Below, piece by piece: positions 38,311-46,657 of a stretch of 64,000 nt of DNA (its first letter is position 1; the number at the start of each line of letters is the position of its first letter). Location: the NCBI GenBank assembly GCA_026125795.1, contig JAHCKM010000002.1, positions 124,001 to 188,000 on the forward strand. Direction: 5' to 3'. The notes under the pieces were generated by a model. That model made no database searches. It was not told the origin of the DNA and worked only from the letters and a program-made list of their open reading frames with translations. The stretch is from Burkholderiaceae bacterium (lineage in GTDB: Bacteria; Pseudomonadota; Gammaproteobacteria; Burkholderiales; Burkholderiaceae_C). Both the position numbers and the translations under genes were made by a program.

Positions 38311-38880
38311 ATGTCGTTCCTGCAGATGCCCGGTTCGCTCGCCGCCCGCCGCTTCTTCATCGGTCAGTCGAGCTTGATCCTCTCCGGCGCCGCGGTTGCC
38401 CTGCTTGCCGGCAAACCCGCACTGGCCGCCCGAGCCGGTGCGGCCACCGAGGGCGATGCCCGCATCCTCAACACCGCACTGGCCGCCGAACTTGAGGCGA
38501 TCGCGGCGTACCAACTCGGTGCCGAAAGCCGGCTGCTGGACAAACCCGCGCTCGATCTGGCCGTGGCGTTCCAGGGCCATCACAAGGCGCATGCCGAGCT
38601 GCTGGCCACGACGGTGGAAAGGCTCGGCGGCAAGCCGGTGGTCGCCAAGCCGGAATACAACTTTCCGGTCGATCGGCTGAAGTCGCAGGCCGACGTGCTC
38701 GGCTTCGCGGCCAAGCTGGAGCAGGGTGCCGTCAGCGCCTATCTGGGTGCCGTGCCGCTGTTCGGCCATCGCGACCTGGCCAAGGCGGCCGCCAGCATCC
38801 TCGGTGACGAAGCGATGCACTGGGCCATCCTGCGCCAGGCGCTGGGCCAGGTGCCGGTGCCTTCGGCTTTCGTGTCGTGA
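38311..38880 (+). CDS. Exported ferritin-like domain protein
   Basis: A 189-residue protein with a Tat-type N-terminus (ARRFFIGQSSLILSGAAVAL, cleavage near ALA). A ferritin-like four-helix bundle follows, with possible metal ligands in TALAAELEAIAAYQ, FQGHHKAHAELLATT and LGDEAMHWAILRQ. This is the DUF4439/ferritin-like group secreted by Proteobacteria. AGGAGAAATGCC precedes ATG 38311. Its stop overlaps the GTG of the cytochrome gene. Possibly periplasmic iron or peroxide handling. Confidence 0.88.
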   Translation: MSFLQMPGSLAARRFFIGQSSLILSGAAVALLAGKPALAARAGAATEGDARILNTALAAELEAIAAYQLGAESRLLDKPALDLAVAFQGHHKAHAELLATTVERLGGKPVVAKPEYNFPVDRLKSQADVLGFAAKLEQGAVSAYLGAVPLFGHRDLAKAAASILGDEAMHWAILRQALGQVPVPSAFVS

Positions 38881-39263
38881 CCCTGCCATGGATGGCCGTG
38901 GCCGGTGCGCTGTGCATCGGCGCGGCCGCGCCGGCAGCCGCTGCTGCCGACGCGTCGCGCGGCGAGCAGATCTACAACCGCTGTCTCGCCTGCCATGCCC
39001 TTGCGGGCGACCGCGTGGGCCCGCGCCACTGCGGCTTGTTTGGTCGTCGCGCCGGCAGCGTGCCGGGGTTCGACTATTCGCCCGCGTTGAAGAACTCGGG
39101 AATCGTCTGGAATGACGAGACGCTCGAGCGCTTTCTGGCCAAGCCGCTGGCCGTCGTACCGGGTACCACGATGACCTACGACGGCGTGGCCGATGCAAGG
39201 GATCGCCGCGATCTCATCGCCTACCTGAAGATGGCCGGCGCATCTGCACCCTGTGCGAAGTGA
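38877..39263 (+). CDS. Class I cytochrome c (c2/c550-like)
   Basis: A 128-residue exported cytochrome: signal peptide (WMAVAGALCIGAAAPAAAAA), haem motif CLACH, VGPRHCGLFGRRAGSVPGFDY typical of mitochondrial-type class I cytochromes, and the axial Met in VPGTTMTYDG. The start is GTG 38877, overlapping the ferritin-like gene (GTGA). Likely the electron partner of this MarR-controlled operon. Confidence 0.92.
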   Translation: MTLPWMAVAGALCIGAAAPAAAAADASRGEQIYNRCLACHALAGDRVGPRHCGLFGRRAGSVPGFDYSPALKNSGIVWNDETLERFLAKPLAVVPGTTMTYDGVADARDRRDLIAYLKMAGASAPCAK

Positions 39264-39309
39264 CTGCCATGAACGCGGTCTGCGGCGCACACGTGATGCC
39301 AGGGCCGCG

Positions 39310-40599
39310 TCAAGCCCGACCGTGCTTGGTCTCGAACAAGATGCCGATCTTCTGCAGCAGGGGCGTGGGCAGCAGCCCGCCCGCGCAGACGACGACGGCG
39401 TGGTTGCGCAAACGGGTCACTCCGGCGGCCGTCTTCAGTTGCACGCTGTCCGGCTCGATGGCCTCGACGGTGGATTCGAGCTCGACCCGCAGGCGCTTGC
39501 CTCGCTGAGCCTGCTCCAGCGCCTCGCGGTTCTTCTGCTTGACACGCGCGAACGCGGCGCTGCGGTACGAGAGCGTCACGGTCGTGCCGGGCCGCTCGGC
39601 CAGCGCCAGAGCGGCCTCGAGCGCGCTGTCGCCGCCGCCCACGACCAGCACGGCCTGTCCGTCGTACTGCGCCGGGTCGATCAGGCGGTACACGACCTTG
39701 GGCGACTCTTCGCCCGGCACCTCCAGCTTGCGCGGCGTGCCGCGGCGGCCCATGGCTAGCAGCACACTGCGCGTGCGATGGCGGCCCTGGTTGGTGCGCA
39801 CGATGAAGCCGTCGCCATCGCGCTCGACCGCTTCCATGCATTCGCGAAACTGGATTGCGAGGCCGGTCTTGCGGACCACGCCGTTCCAGAAGTCGAGCAG
39901 CTTCTCCTTCTGCACCTCGCCGAATCGCACCTTGCCGACCAGCGCCAGCTTGACCGGCGCGGTCATCGCGATCTTGTTGCGCGGGTAGTGGAACACCGCG
40001 CCGCCGAGCGACGACTCCTGCTCGATCAGCCGGTAGCGCAACCGGTGTTGCAGCGCGGCCAGGCCCGCCGAAAGGCCGGCAGGACCGCAGCCGACGATGA
40101 CCACGTCATGCTCGAAGTCGCCGCGCTTGCGCGCACGCAGGTGCTCGATTGCCTGCCGACCCTGCTCGGCGGCCTTGCGGATCAAGCCCATGCCGCCGAG
40201 CTCGCCTGCAATGAAGATGCCGGGCACGTTGCTCTCGAACGTGGGGCTCACCTGCGGGATGTCGATGCCGCGCTTGGCGGTGCCGAACACCAGCGTGATG
40301 CCATCCACCGGGCAGGCCGCCTTGCAGGCACCGTGTCCGATGCATGCGGCCCCGTTGACCAGCACCGCCTTGCCGTCGACGATGCCCAACGCCTGCTCGG
40401 GGCAGGCCTTGACGCACGACGCGGATCCAAGGCAGCGCTGCGGGTCGACCACCGGGTGCAGCGACGCCGGTTCGGCCAGGCCGGCCGCCACCGTCTGCTG
40501 CAACTGCTGCGCATGAGCGCGCTGCATGCGACGCTGGCGGCTGACGTAGAGCCACCAAACCGCGACCAGCAGCCCGAGATAGAGCCCGATGTATTGCAT
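39310..40599 (-). CDS. Membrane-anchored 2[4Fe-4S] FAD/NAD(P) oxidoreductase
   Basis: A 429-residue protein with an N-terminal membrane helix (YIGLYLGLLVAVWWLYV), two ferredoxin clusters (CLGSASCVKACP and CIGHGACKAACP, about residues 57-105), then a pyridine-nucleotide/FAD oxidoreductase domain (VVIVGCGPAGLSAGLAAL, VLVVGGGDSALEAALALAE). The C-terminal part resembles thioredoxin-reductase/YpdA-like enzymes but lacks a CxxC redox disulfide. The start ATG 40599 gives the anchor directly; longer frames are basic and spurious. Convergent with the cytochrome c gene. Possibly transfers electrons from NAD(P)H to a membrane or periplasmic acceptor. Confidence 0.85.
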   Translation of the reverse strand: MQYIGLYLGLLVAVWWLYVSRQRRMQRAHAQQLQQTVAAGLAEPASLHPVVDPQRCLGSASCVKACPEQALGIVDGKAVLVNGAACIGHGACKAACPVDGITLVFGTAKRGIDIPQVSPTFESNVPGIFIAGELGGMGLIRKAAEQGRQAIEHLRARKRGDFEHDVVIVGCGPAGLSAGLAALQHRLRYRLIEQESSLGGAVFHYPRNKIAMTAPVKLALVGKVRFGEVQKEKLLDFWNGVVRKTGLAIQFRECMEAVERDGDGFIVRTNQGRHRTRSVLLAMGRRGTPRKLEVPGEESPKVVYRLIDPAQYDGQAVLVVGGGDSALEAALALAERPGTTVTLSYRSAAFARVKQKNREALEQAQRGKRLRVELESTVEAIEPDSVQLKTAAGVTRLRNHAVVVCAGGLLPTPLLQKIGILFETKHGRA

Positions 40600-40924
40600 G
40601 CGCGCGTTGCGTTCGACCGATCCGGTCAGCTTGCCAATCCCATCTGGACGGCGGTGTGCAAAGGTAGCCGCGCGCACGATCGGCGGAGGCGGGCGGCTGC
40701 CGCAGCGCAATGGCGACGCCGCGCCGCGCCGCACAGGTCGGTCGGGCTGTGCGTGCCAGGTTGTCGAGTCGCGGGCCGGGCACTCGAGGGAGCACTTGGT
40801 TTCGAACCTGAAGCGCGCCTCAAGCGGGTTCTGCGCAAAACGCCACGACCGTCGGTGCAGTGATTGCAGGATGTGAAGTCATGCCCGCGGGCGCTACGTG
40901 CTTGCGCCGGATCCTGGCCCGTGA
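40600..40924. other. Intergenic region, no gene seen (325 bp)
   Basis: Lies between two minus-strand genes, downstream of the TPR gene and upstream of the Fe-S flavoprotein. It should contain the flavoprotein promoter. I find no convincing -10/-35 pair, terminator or small gene. Confidence 0.5.
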
Positions 40925-41605
40925 CTATCTGTCGCCGCGCACCTTGGCCAGCAGCGCACGCGCTTCGTCGCGTCGCCCTGAGTCGGCCAATGAGCGGCCG
41001 ACCCGCGGCGGCGCCTGCATGGCGCGTTCGAGATAGGTCGCCGCCTCGGCGGGACGGCGCGTCTCGATCAGGTACTCGCCGTAGAAGAAATTGGCGTCGA
41101 TGCCCTGCGGATTGATCGCGAGCGCCTTTTGCAGCAGCTCCTGCGCCTTGGCCTTGTCGCCGAAGGCGAGCGGCCAGCCCGGCACCTTGTAGTAGAGGAC
41201 CCCGAGGCTGCTGTACGCGGAGCCGTCGAGCACGTTGCCGTCGAGCTGGATCGCCGCCTCGTACAGCGCCTTGGCCTGCTTGACGAGGCCCAGCGCCCCG
41301 AGCCCGCCTTTTTCGCCGGCCCAGCTGCTGACGATGATGCCTTCCCAGACCAGCGGTTCGCTGCGATCGGCAAACGAGGTGCTGACCGTGTGTGCCTTCG
41401 CGGCGAGCGCCTCGAAGCGCTTCTCGCGCTCGGCGGCGGGCGCCTGATAGCGGATCAGCTCCCAGTCGCGTTGCAGCTCGGCGACGGCGCTTTCGACGGT
41501 GTTGGCGCTCGCGGGCAGCCAGGTGGCGAGAACGCAGGCCGTGGTCAGGGTCAGCAGGGTGCGGCGCGTCGAGCGCTGCGAGTCGATGCGTGGGGTGGTC
41601 TTCAT
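40925..41605 (-). CDS. Exported TPR-repeat protein
   Basis: A 226-residue protein with a signal peptide (TLLTLTTACVLATWLPASA) and helical repeats. A TPR-like unit is clear at KAKAQELLQKALAINPQGID and FYGEYLIETRRPAEAATYL. Last gene of a five-gene operon, overlapping the SDR stop by 4 nt. It may act as a periplasmic adaptor for whatever the operon makes or exports; no enzyme motif is visible. Confidence 0.82.
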   Translation of the reverse strand: MKTTPRIDSQRSTRRTLLTLTTACVLATWLPASANTVESAVAELQRDWELIRYQAPAAEREKRFEALAAKAHTVSTSFADRSEPLVWEGIIVSSWAGEKGGLGALGLVKQAKALYEAAIQLDGNVLDGSAYSSLGVLYYKVPGWPLAFGDKAKAQELLQKALAINPQGIDANFFYGEYLIETRRPAEAATYLERAMQAPPRVGRSLADSGRRDEARALLAKVRGDR

Positions 41606-42432
41606 GGTGTGGTGCGAAGCGGTGGTGGTGATGCAGCGCCGGCCTGCGGCGGCAGGCTGCGACGATGGCGCTTGAACGCCGCATCGAGCCAGGATGGCAC
41701 GAGGGCATTCAGGCGCACGGCAAATTTCTCGGGCCAACCGATGAAACGCTCGGCGCAATGGTCGTCACGCAGCAGGCGCACCAATGTGTCGGCCACGGTC
41801 TGCGGGTGGTCCATGGCGGTGCCGGTGGATCGGTTGTAGGCCGCGACGGCGGCATCATTGAACCCGGTGTGCGTGCTGCGCGGCCCGAGGTATTGCACCC
41901 GCACCGAGCTGTCGCCCAGCTCGCGCCGCAGCGCCTCGGCGAAGCCGCGCAATCCGAACTTGCTGGCGCTGTAGGCGCTGAAGCCCGGCAGTCCGAGCCG
42001 GCCGAGCGCGGATCCGATGAACAGCACCTGCGCGTCGGGCAGGCCGCGCAGATGAGGCAACAGCGCCTGGGTCAGCCGCATCGGCGCCAGCAGGTTGGTG
42101 TGCACGACACGATGCAGATCGGCCGCCGCCAGCGACTCCAGGCGCCCGAAAGAGGGCACGCCGGCGCCATGCACCACCACGTTGGCACCGAACGACCCTG
42201 CGGCCGACACCAAAGGGGCGAGCGCAGCCTCGCTCGCCAGATCGGCGGCGTGCCACGCGACGCGGGCTGCGCCGTGTGCACGCGCTAGTTCCCGTGCCTG
42301 CGATTGCAGGCGTGCCTCCGAGCGGCCCACCAGCATCACGGCGGCGCCGGCGTGCAACAGCGCCGGCACGGCGCAGCGCCCGATGCCGCCGCCGGCACCG
42401 GTGTACAGCACGCGGGCTCGCTCGAGCCTCAT
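41602..42432 (-). CDS. SDR family oxidoreductase (operon member 4)
   Basis: A 276-residue short-chain dehydrogenase. Nucleotide loop YTGAGGGIGRCAVPAL; NNAG-equivalent HGAGVPSFG; Ser in FIGSALGRLG; catalytic Tyr/Lys in SAYSASKFGLRGFAEALRRE, all canonical. It overlaps the genes on both sides by 4 nt. Probably reduces a keto or oxidises a hydroxy intermediate of the operon's product. Confidence 0.9.
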   Translation of the reverse strand: MRLERARVLYTGAGGGIGRCAVPALLHAGAAVMLVGRSEARLQSQARELARAHGAARVAWHAADLASEAALAPLVSAAGSFGANVVVHGAGVPSFGRLESLAAADLHRVVHTNLLAPMRLTQALLPHLRGLPDAQVLFIGSALGRLGLPGFSAYSASKFGLRGFAEALRRELGDSSVRVQYLGPRSTHTGFNDAAVAAYNRSTGTAMDHPQTVADTLVRLLRDDHCAERFIGWPEKFAVRLNALVPSWLDAAFKRHRRSLPPQAGAASPPPLRTTP

Positions 42433-43118
42433 GCCGCGACCCTGGCAGCTTGAGCCGGCGCCGCCGCCAGCGGCATCGGGAGGCTGCGAAACACGTCGCC
42501 GTACAGGCGGTAGAACACGCGCGCGGCGTGCACGATGGCGCCCTGGTCCTGCGCGTCGTCGATGCGCTCCATCAGCCGTGCGAAGTCGGCGGTGTGCTTC
42601 TGGTCCAGCGTGCCGTGCGAGCGCAGGTAGCTGAAAGCCGTGTCGGGCAAACGCAGCGGCCGCTGGATGGCATCGGCGGCGAGCAGCGCGATCGAGACGC
42701 TGGTGCCCTCGAGCACGTGCACCATGCCGAAGAAGCCGAGCGGATTGCCGCGCGCGATGGTGTCGTACGCATAGGCCACCATCACCTCGGTGGCGATGGC
42801 CGGCCGGGCGTGGCGAACGCCTTGCGCATCACCGCCGCACGCCCGCACGTCGTCAAGGATCCACTCGTCGTGCCCGCGCTCCTCGTCGATGTACTCGTCC
42901 AGCGGCGCGCGCAGCCAGGCGTGGCGCGCCGGCAGTGCGGCCTTGCATGCGGCCAGCAACGGCACCGTGTGCCGCACGTGGTGATAGGCCTCGCGCAGGA
43001 AGGCCAGGTAGCTCGGTAGCGACACCTCGCCGCGCAGGCAGGATTCGATGATCGGTGTGCGCAGCAGCTCGCTGCGCGAGTCGGATGTCTGCTCGACCAG
43101 TCGGTTATGGAAGTTCAT
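42429..43118 (-). CDS. Haem-oxygenase-fold diiron protein (TenA/UndA/CADD-like, iron-containing redox enzyme family)
   Basis: A 229-residue all-helical protein. Candidate metal ligands match the haem-oxygenase-like diiron oxidase pattern: LREAYHHVRHT (Glu and His), DEERGHDEW (Glu/His) and a later LDQKHTADF (Asp-x3-His). Relatives include UndA (alkene-forming fatty-acid oxidase) and CADD. Thiaminase TenA is less likely because of the extra iron-ligand set and the acyl-activating partner. It lies 4 nt after the ligase gene. I infer an O2-dependent step on the tethered or released acyl product. Confidence 0.82.
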   Translation of the reverse strand: MNFHNRLVEQTSDSRSELLRTPIIESCLRGEVSLPSYLAFLREAYHHVRHTVPLLAACKAALPARHAWLRAPLDEYIDEERGHDEWILDDVRACGGDAQGVRHARPAIATEVMVAYAYDTIARGNPLGFFGMVHVLEGTSVSIALLAADAIQRPLRLPDTAFSYLRSHGTLDQKHTADFARLMERIDDAQDQGAIVHAARVFYRLYGDVFRSLPMPLAAAPAQAARVAA

Positions 43119-43122
43119 GCGA

Positions 43123-44583
43123 TCAGGCTCGCGACAGTTGAGGGAAGGCTTCGTCGGACAGGGCCAGCGCGTCGGCGTGACGCCGCCGGATGGCCGCGCG
43201 CTGCGGCCGTCCGTTGGGCGTGGCCAGTCCGGACTGGGGGCTGAAATCGGCGCGTGCACGCACCCAGCGCTGCACGCGCGCGTAATCGGGCAGCGTTGCG
43301 TTGGCCGATTGCACCGCGGCCTGCAGCGCCGCATCGGGCAGCGCCGCATGTTGCGGCCACAGCACCGCGCTCAGCGCGGGCTCGCCGTCGCCGAACACCA
43401 CGGCCTGCGCCACGGCGGGTTCGCTGCGCAGCGCCGTCTCGACCCACTCGGGGCTGATGTTGCGGCCGTATGCGGTGATGAGCACGTGCTTCTTGCGGCC
43501 GAGCACGTGCACGAATCCGTTGTCGTCGATGCGCCCGAGGTCGCCGGTGGGCCACCAGGGCGGCGGCGCATCGTGTTCGCCCAGATAACCGGCGAACAAC
43601 GCGCCGGCGACCAGCAGCTCGCCATCGTCGGCCACGCGCAGCTGCGCATGCGGCAGCGCGCGGCCGACGCTGCCCGGCCGGTCGGCGCCCGGCAAGTTCA
43701 AGGTCTGCACCGACGCACCTTCCGAGAGTCCGTAACCTTCGTACGCGGGCAGGCCGACGGCGCGCGCTGCGGCGATGACGCGCGCGCCGACCGCGGCGCC
43801 GCCCACGGCTACCAACTTGAGGCTGCCGGGTGCGCGCAGGCCTTGCTGCTGCAGCCAGGCGGACCAGCCGCGCAGCATCTGCGGCAGCACGATCACGCTG
43901 TGCGGCTGCTCGCCGCGCACCGCCGCGTCGAAGCGCGCCATGTCCAGTTGAGACGAGCCGGACCAGCCCAGCCGGTGCAGCGGCCAGACGGTGCAGCATG
44001 CGCCGTGCGCCAACGCGGATGCGAGCCCGGCCACGTTCTCGAGCAGCACCGCCAGCGGCAGCGCACACAGGTGGCTGCGCAGCTGCAGCGGTGCGAGTGC
44101 CTCGAGCAAGCCTTGCGTCACCGCATGGAGCGCGTCGGCGCGCAGGCAGACCCCCTTGGGCGTGCCGGTGGTGCCCGACGTGAAGGTCACCTTGGCCGTG
44201 CCTGCCGGCATCGTCACCGGTGCGGCACGCAGGCGCAGCATCACGAGCGACGCGCCGGCCAGCGGCAGCGGTGTGGCCGTTGCATCGGGCCATGGGTTCG
44301 CCAGCATCTGCGGCGCCAGCAGCATGTCGACGCCGGCCGCCCGCAACGCGTGCATGACCTGCGCCGGCGTGAAGAACAGCGGCAGCGGCACGTGCACCAC
44401 GCCGGCCTCGGCGGCGGCGGCGTCGGCGATGACCCATGCCGGTCCGTTGTCCAGCCATGTGGCGAGCACGCGCACGCCGTCGGCCACCAGGCCACGGGCC
44501 AGCGCGTGCACCGCGTCCTGCAAGCGAGCGCGCGACCAGGTTTCCTCCACGCCGCGCAAGGCGATCGCGTTCGGCATGCTCAT
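43123..44583 (-). CDS. AMP-binding acyl-activating enzyme (operon member 2)
   Basis: A 486-residue ANL protein: TFTSGTTGTPKGVCLRAD (P-loop), EGYGLSEGAS (A5), PTGDLGRIDD, and GRKKHVLITAYGRNISPEWVE (hinge). The C-terminal A10 position, usually a catalytic Lys in a NGK-like motif, reads TPNGRPQRAAI, so Lys appears to be Arg; adenylation might be weakened or use another residue. It overlaps the hemolysin-family gene by 4 nt. Substrate probably a fatty or aryl acid. Confidence 0.88.
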   Translation of the reverse strand: MSMPNAIALRGVEETWSRARLQDAVHALARGLVADGVRVLATWLDNGPAWVIADAAAAEAGVVHVPLPLFFTPAQVMHALRAAGVDMLLAPQMLANPWPDATATPLPLAGASLVMLRLRAAPVTMPAGTAKVTFTSGTTGTPKGVCLRADALHAVTQGLLEALAPLQLRSHLCALPLAVLLENVAGLASALAHGACCTVWPLHRLGWSGSSQLDMARFDAAVRGEQPHSVIVLPQMLRGWSAWLQQQGLRAPGSLKLVAVGGAAVGARVIAAARAVGLPAYEGYGLSEGASVQTLNLPGADRPGSVGRALPHAQLRVADDGELLVAGALFAGYLGEHDAPPPWWPTGDLGRIDDNGFVHVLGRKKHVLITAYGRNISPEWVETALRSEPAVAQAVVFGDGEPALSAVLWPQHAALPDAALQAAVQSANATLPDYARVQRWVRARADFSPQSGLATPNGRPQRAAIRRRHADALALSDEAFPQLSRA

Positions 44584-45200
44584 GGCGCCTCCGAGCGCGC
44601 GGTGCGTGCAGCCAGTTGCTGCAGGGCGTTCGGCAGATGACCGGCGAGCACCATGGGACGGTGTTCGTAGTACCGTCCCCAGCGCTGCGCGTGATCACCC
44701 AATGCGGCCGGATCGGCCCGACCGAGCACGATCGGCGCCACGCCGAGTCGCTTGAACAAGTGCCGCAACTCCTCGGTCAGCGTGCACACCACCCAATGAA
44801 AGCCCTGTGCCGCAAGGTGCGGTCCGAGCAGCCGCACCAGGCGCAGGCCCTCGCCGGCGCGTGCGCCCGCAAGGTGGCCCACTTCAACGACACGCGCGCG
44901 CGATGGCGCCGTGCCCTGGTGCGCCGCCAGCACCTGCTCGATCGGCGCGTCCAGGTACGTTTCCAGAAACAGGCGGCCCGTGTCGGCGCTGCGATAGCCG
45001 GCCGCGGCGATCACGCCTTGCCGGTCGCGCAGGCTGACCAGGGTGGGCGCAAAGTGAAGCAGGTCGGCGCCGAAGTGCCTGGCATACACGCCACGGATGA
45101 AGGCCTCGACCGCCGGTCGCATGCGATCGCCGAGGGTATGCATCGACAGACCGGTTTGCTCCCGATCGACGACGCTGCGTGAGACCTGCAACAACAACAT
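44580..45200 (-). CDS. Thermostable hemolysin family protein (PF12261; GNAT/LuxI-like fold)
   Basis: A 206-residue protein with the family pattern FIRGVYARHFGADLLHFAPT, RLFLETYLDAPIEQVLAA, RARVVEVGHLAGARAG, FHWVVCTLTEELRHLFKRLG and WGRYYEHRPMVLAG. The family is named from a Vibrio delta-VPH hemolysin, but the fold is predicted to be acyltransferase-like (GNAT/autoinducer-synthase class), and no signal peptide is present. First gene of a coupled operon with an acyl-activating enzyme, diiron protein and SDR, which fits an acyltransferase better than a toxin. ATG 45200 lies 61 bp from a PmrA-like box. Confidence 0.85.
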   Translation of the reverse strand: MLLLQVSRSVVDREQTGLSMHTLGDRMRPAVEAFIRGVYARHFGADLLHFAPTLVSLRDRQGVIAAAGYRSADTGRLFLETYLDAPIEQVLAAHQGTAPSRARVVEVGHLAGARAGEGLRLVRLLGPHLAAQGFHWVVCTLTEELRHLFKRLGVAPIVLGRADPAALGDHAQRWGRYYEHRPMVLAGHLPNALQQLAARTARSEAP

Positions 45201-45260
45201 CCGCGACTCCGAACTTCCGACCCGTGCGTCGGATCGTGAGCCGCATGATCGCCAGTGAAC

Positions 45261-45277
45261 CTAAAGCTGGACTGAAG
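45261..45277 (-). promoter_or_regulatory. PmrA/QseB-like direct-repeat box upstream of the hemolysin-family operon
   Basis: On the minus strand: CTTCAG-TCCAG-CTTTAG, two half-sites 11 bp apart. It matches 15 of 17 positions of the box between eptA and the response regulator gene (47368-47384). Direct repeats with an 11-bp period are the OmpR-family binding mode, and the half-site resembles the CTTAAT/CTTAAG of PmrA/QseB. Confidence 0.6.
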
Positions 45278-45367
45278 GCCACCGGCTGAGCCGACACCAA
45301 CATGTATCGGGCTGCACCATTCGAAACCGATGCGCATGTCGTGCGCATTCGGTCACTGCGCCAAACG

Positions 45368-46657
45368 TCAATGTCGGGGTGCCAGCGACAGCTCGACGGC
45401 GAAGCCGCGGCCGCTCCTGGGCTCCACCAACTTCAGGCGCCCGCCGTGCGCGCGCGCCACCAGGTCGGCCAGCGTGAGGCCGAGGCCCGGGGCTGCGTCG
45501 TAGGCCTGCTCGTCGAGGGCCGTCGTCAGCGCCTGTCGGCGCTCGGCAGGGATGCCGGGACCGTCGTCGTCGAGTCGCAGCGTGTGGGGCGCGGGCGTCG
45601 AGACATCGATGCGGCTTGCGCCGTGGCGCTGTGCGTTGTCCAGCAGGTTCGCCAGTGCGGCGGCCAGCAGGTCGGCGTCGGCGCGCAGCGGCAACCCGGC
45701 GTTCACGGCGACCTGCACGCGCTCGAGCGGGAACTGACGCAACAACCGATCCAGATCGACGGTTTCGTATTCGAGCTCGCCGTCGCTGCGAAACAGCGTC
45801 AGCAGCGCCGCCACGACGCGTTGCAGCCGGCCCGCCGCCTCGCGTGCACGCTGCAGCCGCGGCCGCAGCGCTTCGGGGCACTCGCGCAAGCTCACCGCCA
45901 GCTGCGCGTCGATGCCCGCCAGCGGCGTGCGCAGCGCATGGGCGGCATGCGCGGTGAAGGCGCGTTCCTGCGCGAGCCGTTTCGACAGGCGCTGACCGAG
46001 CTGGTCGATCGCCAGGTGCACCGGCTGCAGCTCGGAGCGCTCCGCGGGCCCGAGCGACGCATCGGGTGCCAGCGGCTCGTGCTCGAGCAGGCGCTGCGAC
46101 AGGCGCTGCAGCGGCGCGAGCTCGTGGCGCAGCCGTGCGCGCAGCCAGAAGTAGCCGAGCAGGCTCACCGCCAGCGCCGCCAGCACCGAATTGGTCGCCA
46201 CTTCGGTCTGCGCCTCGGCGCGCTCGGCACGCGTTTGTGCCACGTACAGCGTGCGGCCGTCTGCGCCGAGCGCGCTGCCGAACACGCGCCAGCCGGCCGC
46301 GTCGAAGAAGCCGGCAACGGGTGTGGGCGACAGCGGCGCCTCGGGTGCGCGGCTCGAACGGGCCACGACGTGCTGCGACGCATCGACCACCTGCCACGCG
46401 AATCGGCTGCTCGTCTGGGTCTGGCCGCTGCCAGGCGTCGTCTGGGCGTGATGGTCGCGCAGCAGACCACCCAACACCTCGGCCGAGGTCTGCAGCGTGT
46501 CGTCGAGCAGTTCGTCGACCTCTTCCTCGATGGCGAGCCACACGCCGACCGACACGGCGAGGGCGCAGGCCAGCGAGCCGATCCAGACCGCCCGCGCCAG
46601 GCGGCGGCGCATCGACGGCGGGGCAGGCAGGTTCAGATGCGGCGGGGCGAGATTCAT
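45368..46657 (-). CDS. pmrB: Sensor histidine kinase (PmrB-like)
   Basis: A 429-residue membrane kinase: helix 1 (about residues 20-42), periplasmic domain of about 110 residues, helix 2 (near 155-175), H-box AAHALRTPLAGI (Glu of HELRTP replaced by Ala), HATPase with LLDNAQRHG, LDDDGPGIPAE and GLGLTLADLV. It overlaps the response regulator by 4 nt. With divergent eptA, this is the PmrAB/BasSR arrangement, which in enterics senses Fe3+, Al3+ or mild acid. The actual signal here is unknown. Confidence 0.88.
   Translation of the reverse strand: MNLAPPHLNLPAPPSMRRRLARAVWIGSLACALAVSVGVWLAIEEEVDELLDDTLQTSAEVLGGLLRDHHAQTTPGSGQTQTSSRFAWQVVDASQHVVARSSRAPEAPLSPTPVAGFFDAAGWRVFGSALGADGRTLYVAQTRAERAEAQTEVATNSVLAALAVSLLGYFWLRARLRHELAPLQRLSQRLLEHEPLAPDASLGPAERSELQPVHLAIDQLGQRLSKRLAQERAFTAHAAHALRTPLAGIDAQLAVSLRECPEALRPRLQRAREAAGRLQRVVAALLTLFRSDGELEYETVDLDRLLRQFPLERVQVAVNAGLPLRADADLLAAALANLLDNAQRHGASRIDVSTPAPHTLRLDDDGPGIPAERRQALTTALDEQAYDAAPGLGLTLADLVARAHGGRLKLVEPRSGRGFAVELSLAPRH

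Noticed and set aside
44580-45200. Hemolysin family protein considered as a secreted toxin
   Set aside because: No signal peptide or membrane-inserting segment, and the operon partners are enzymes of acyl metabolism.
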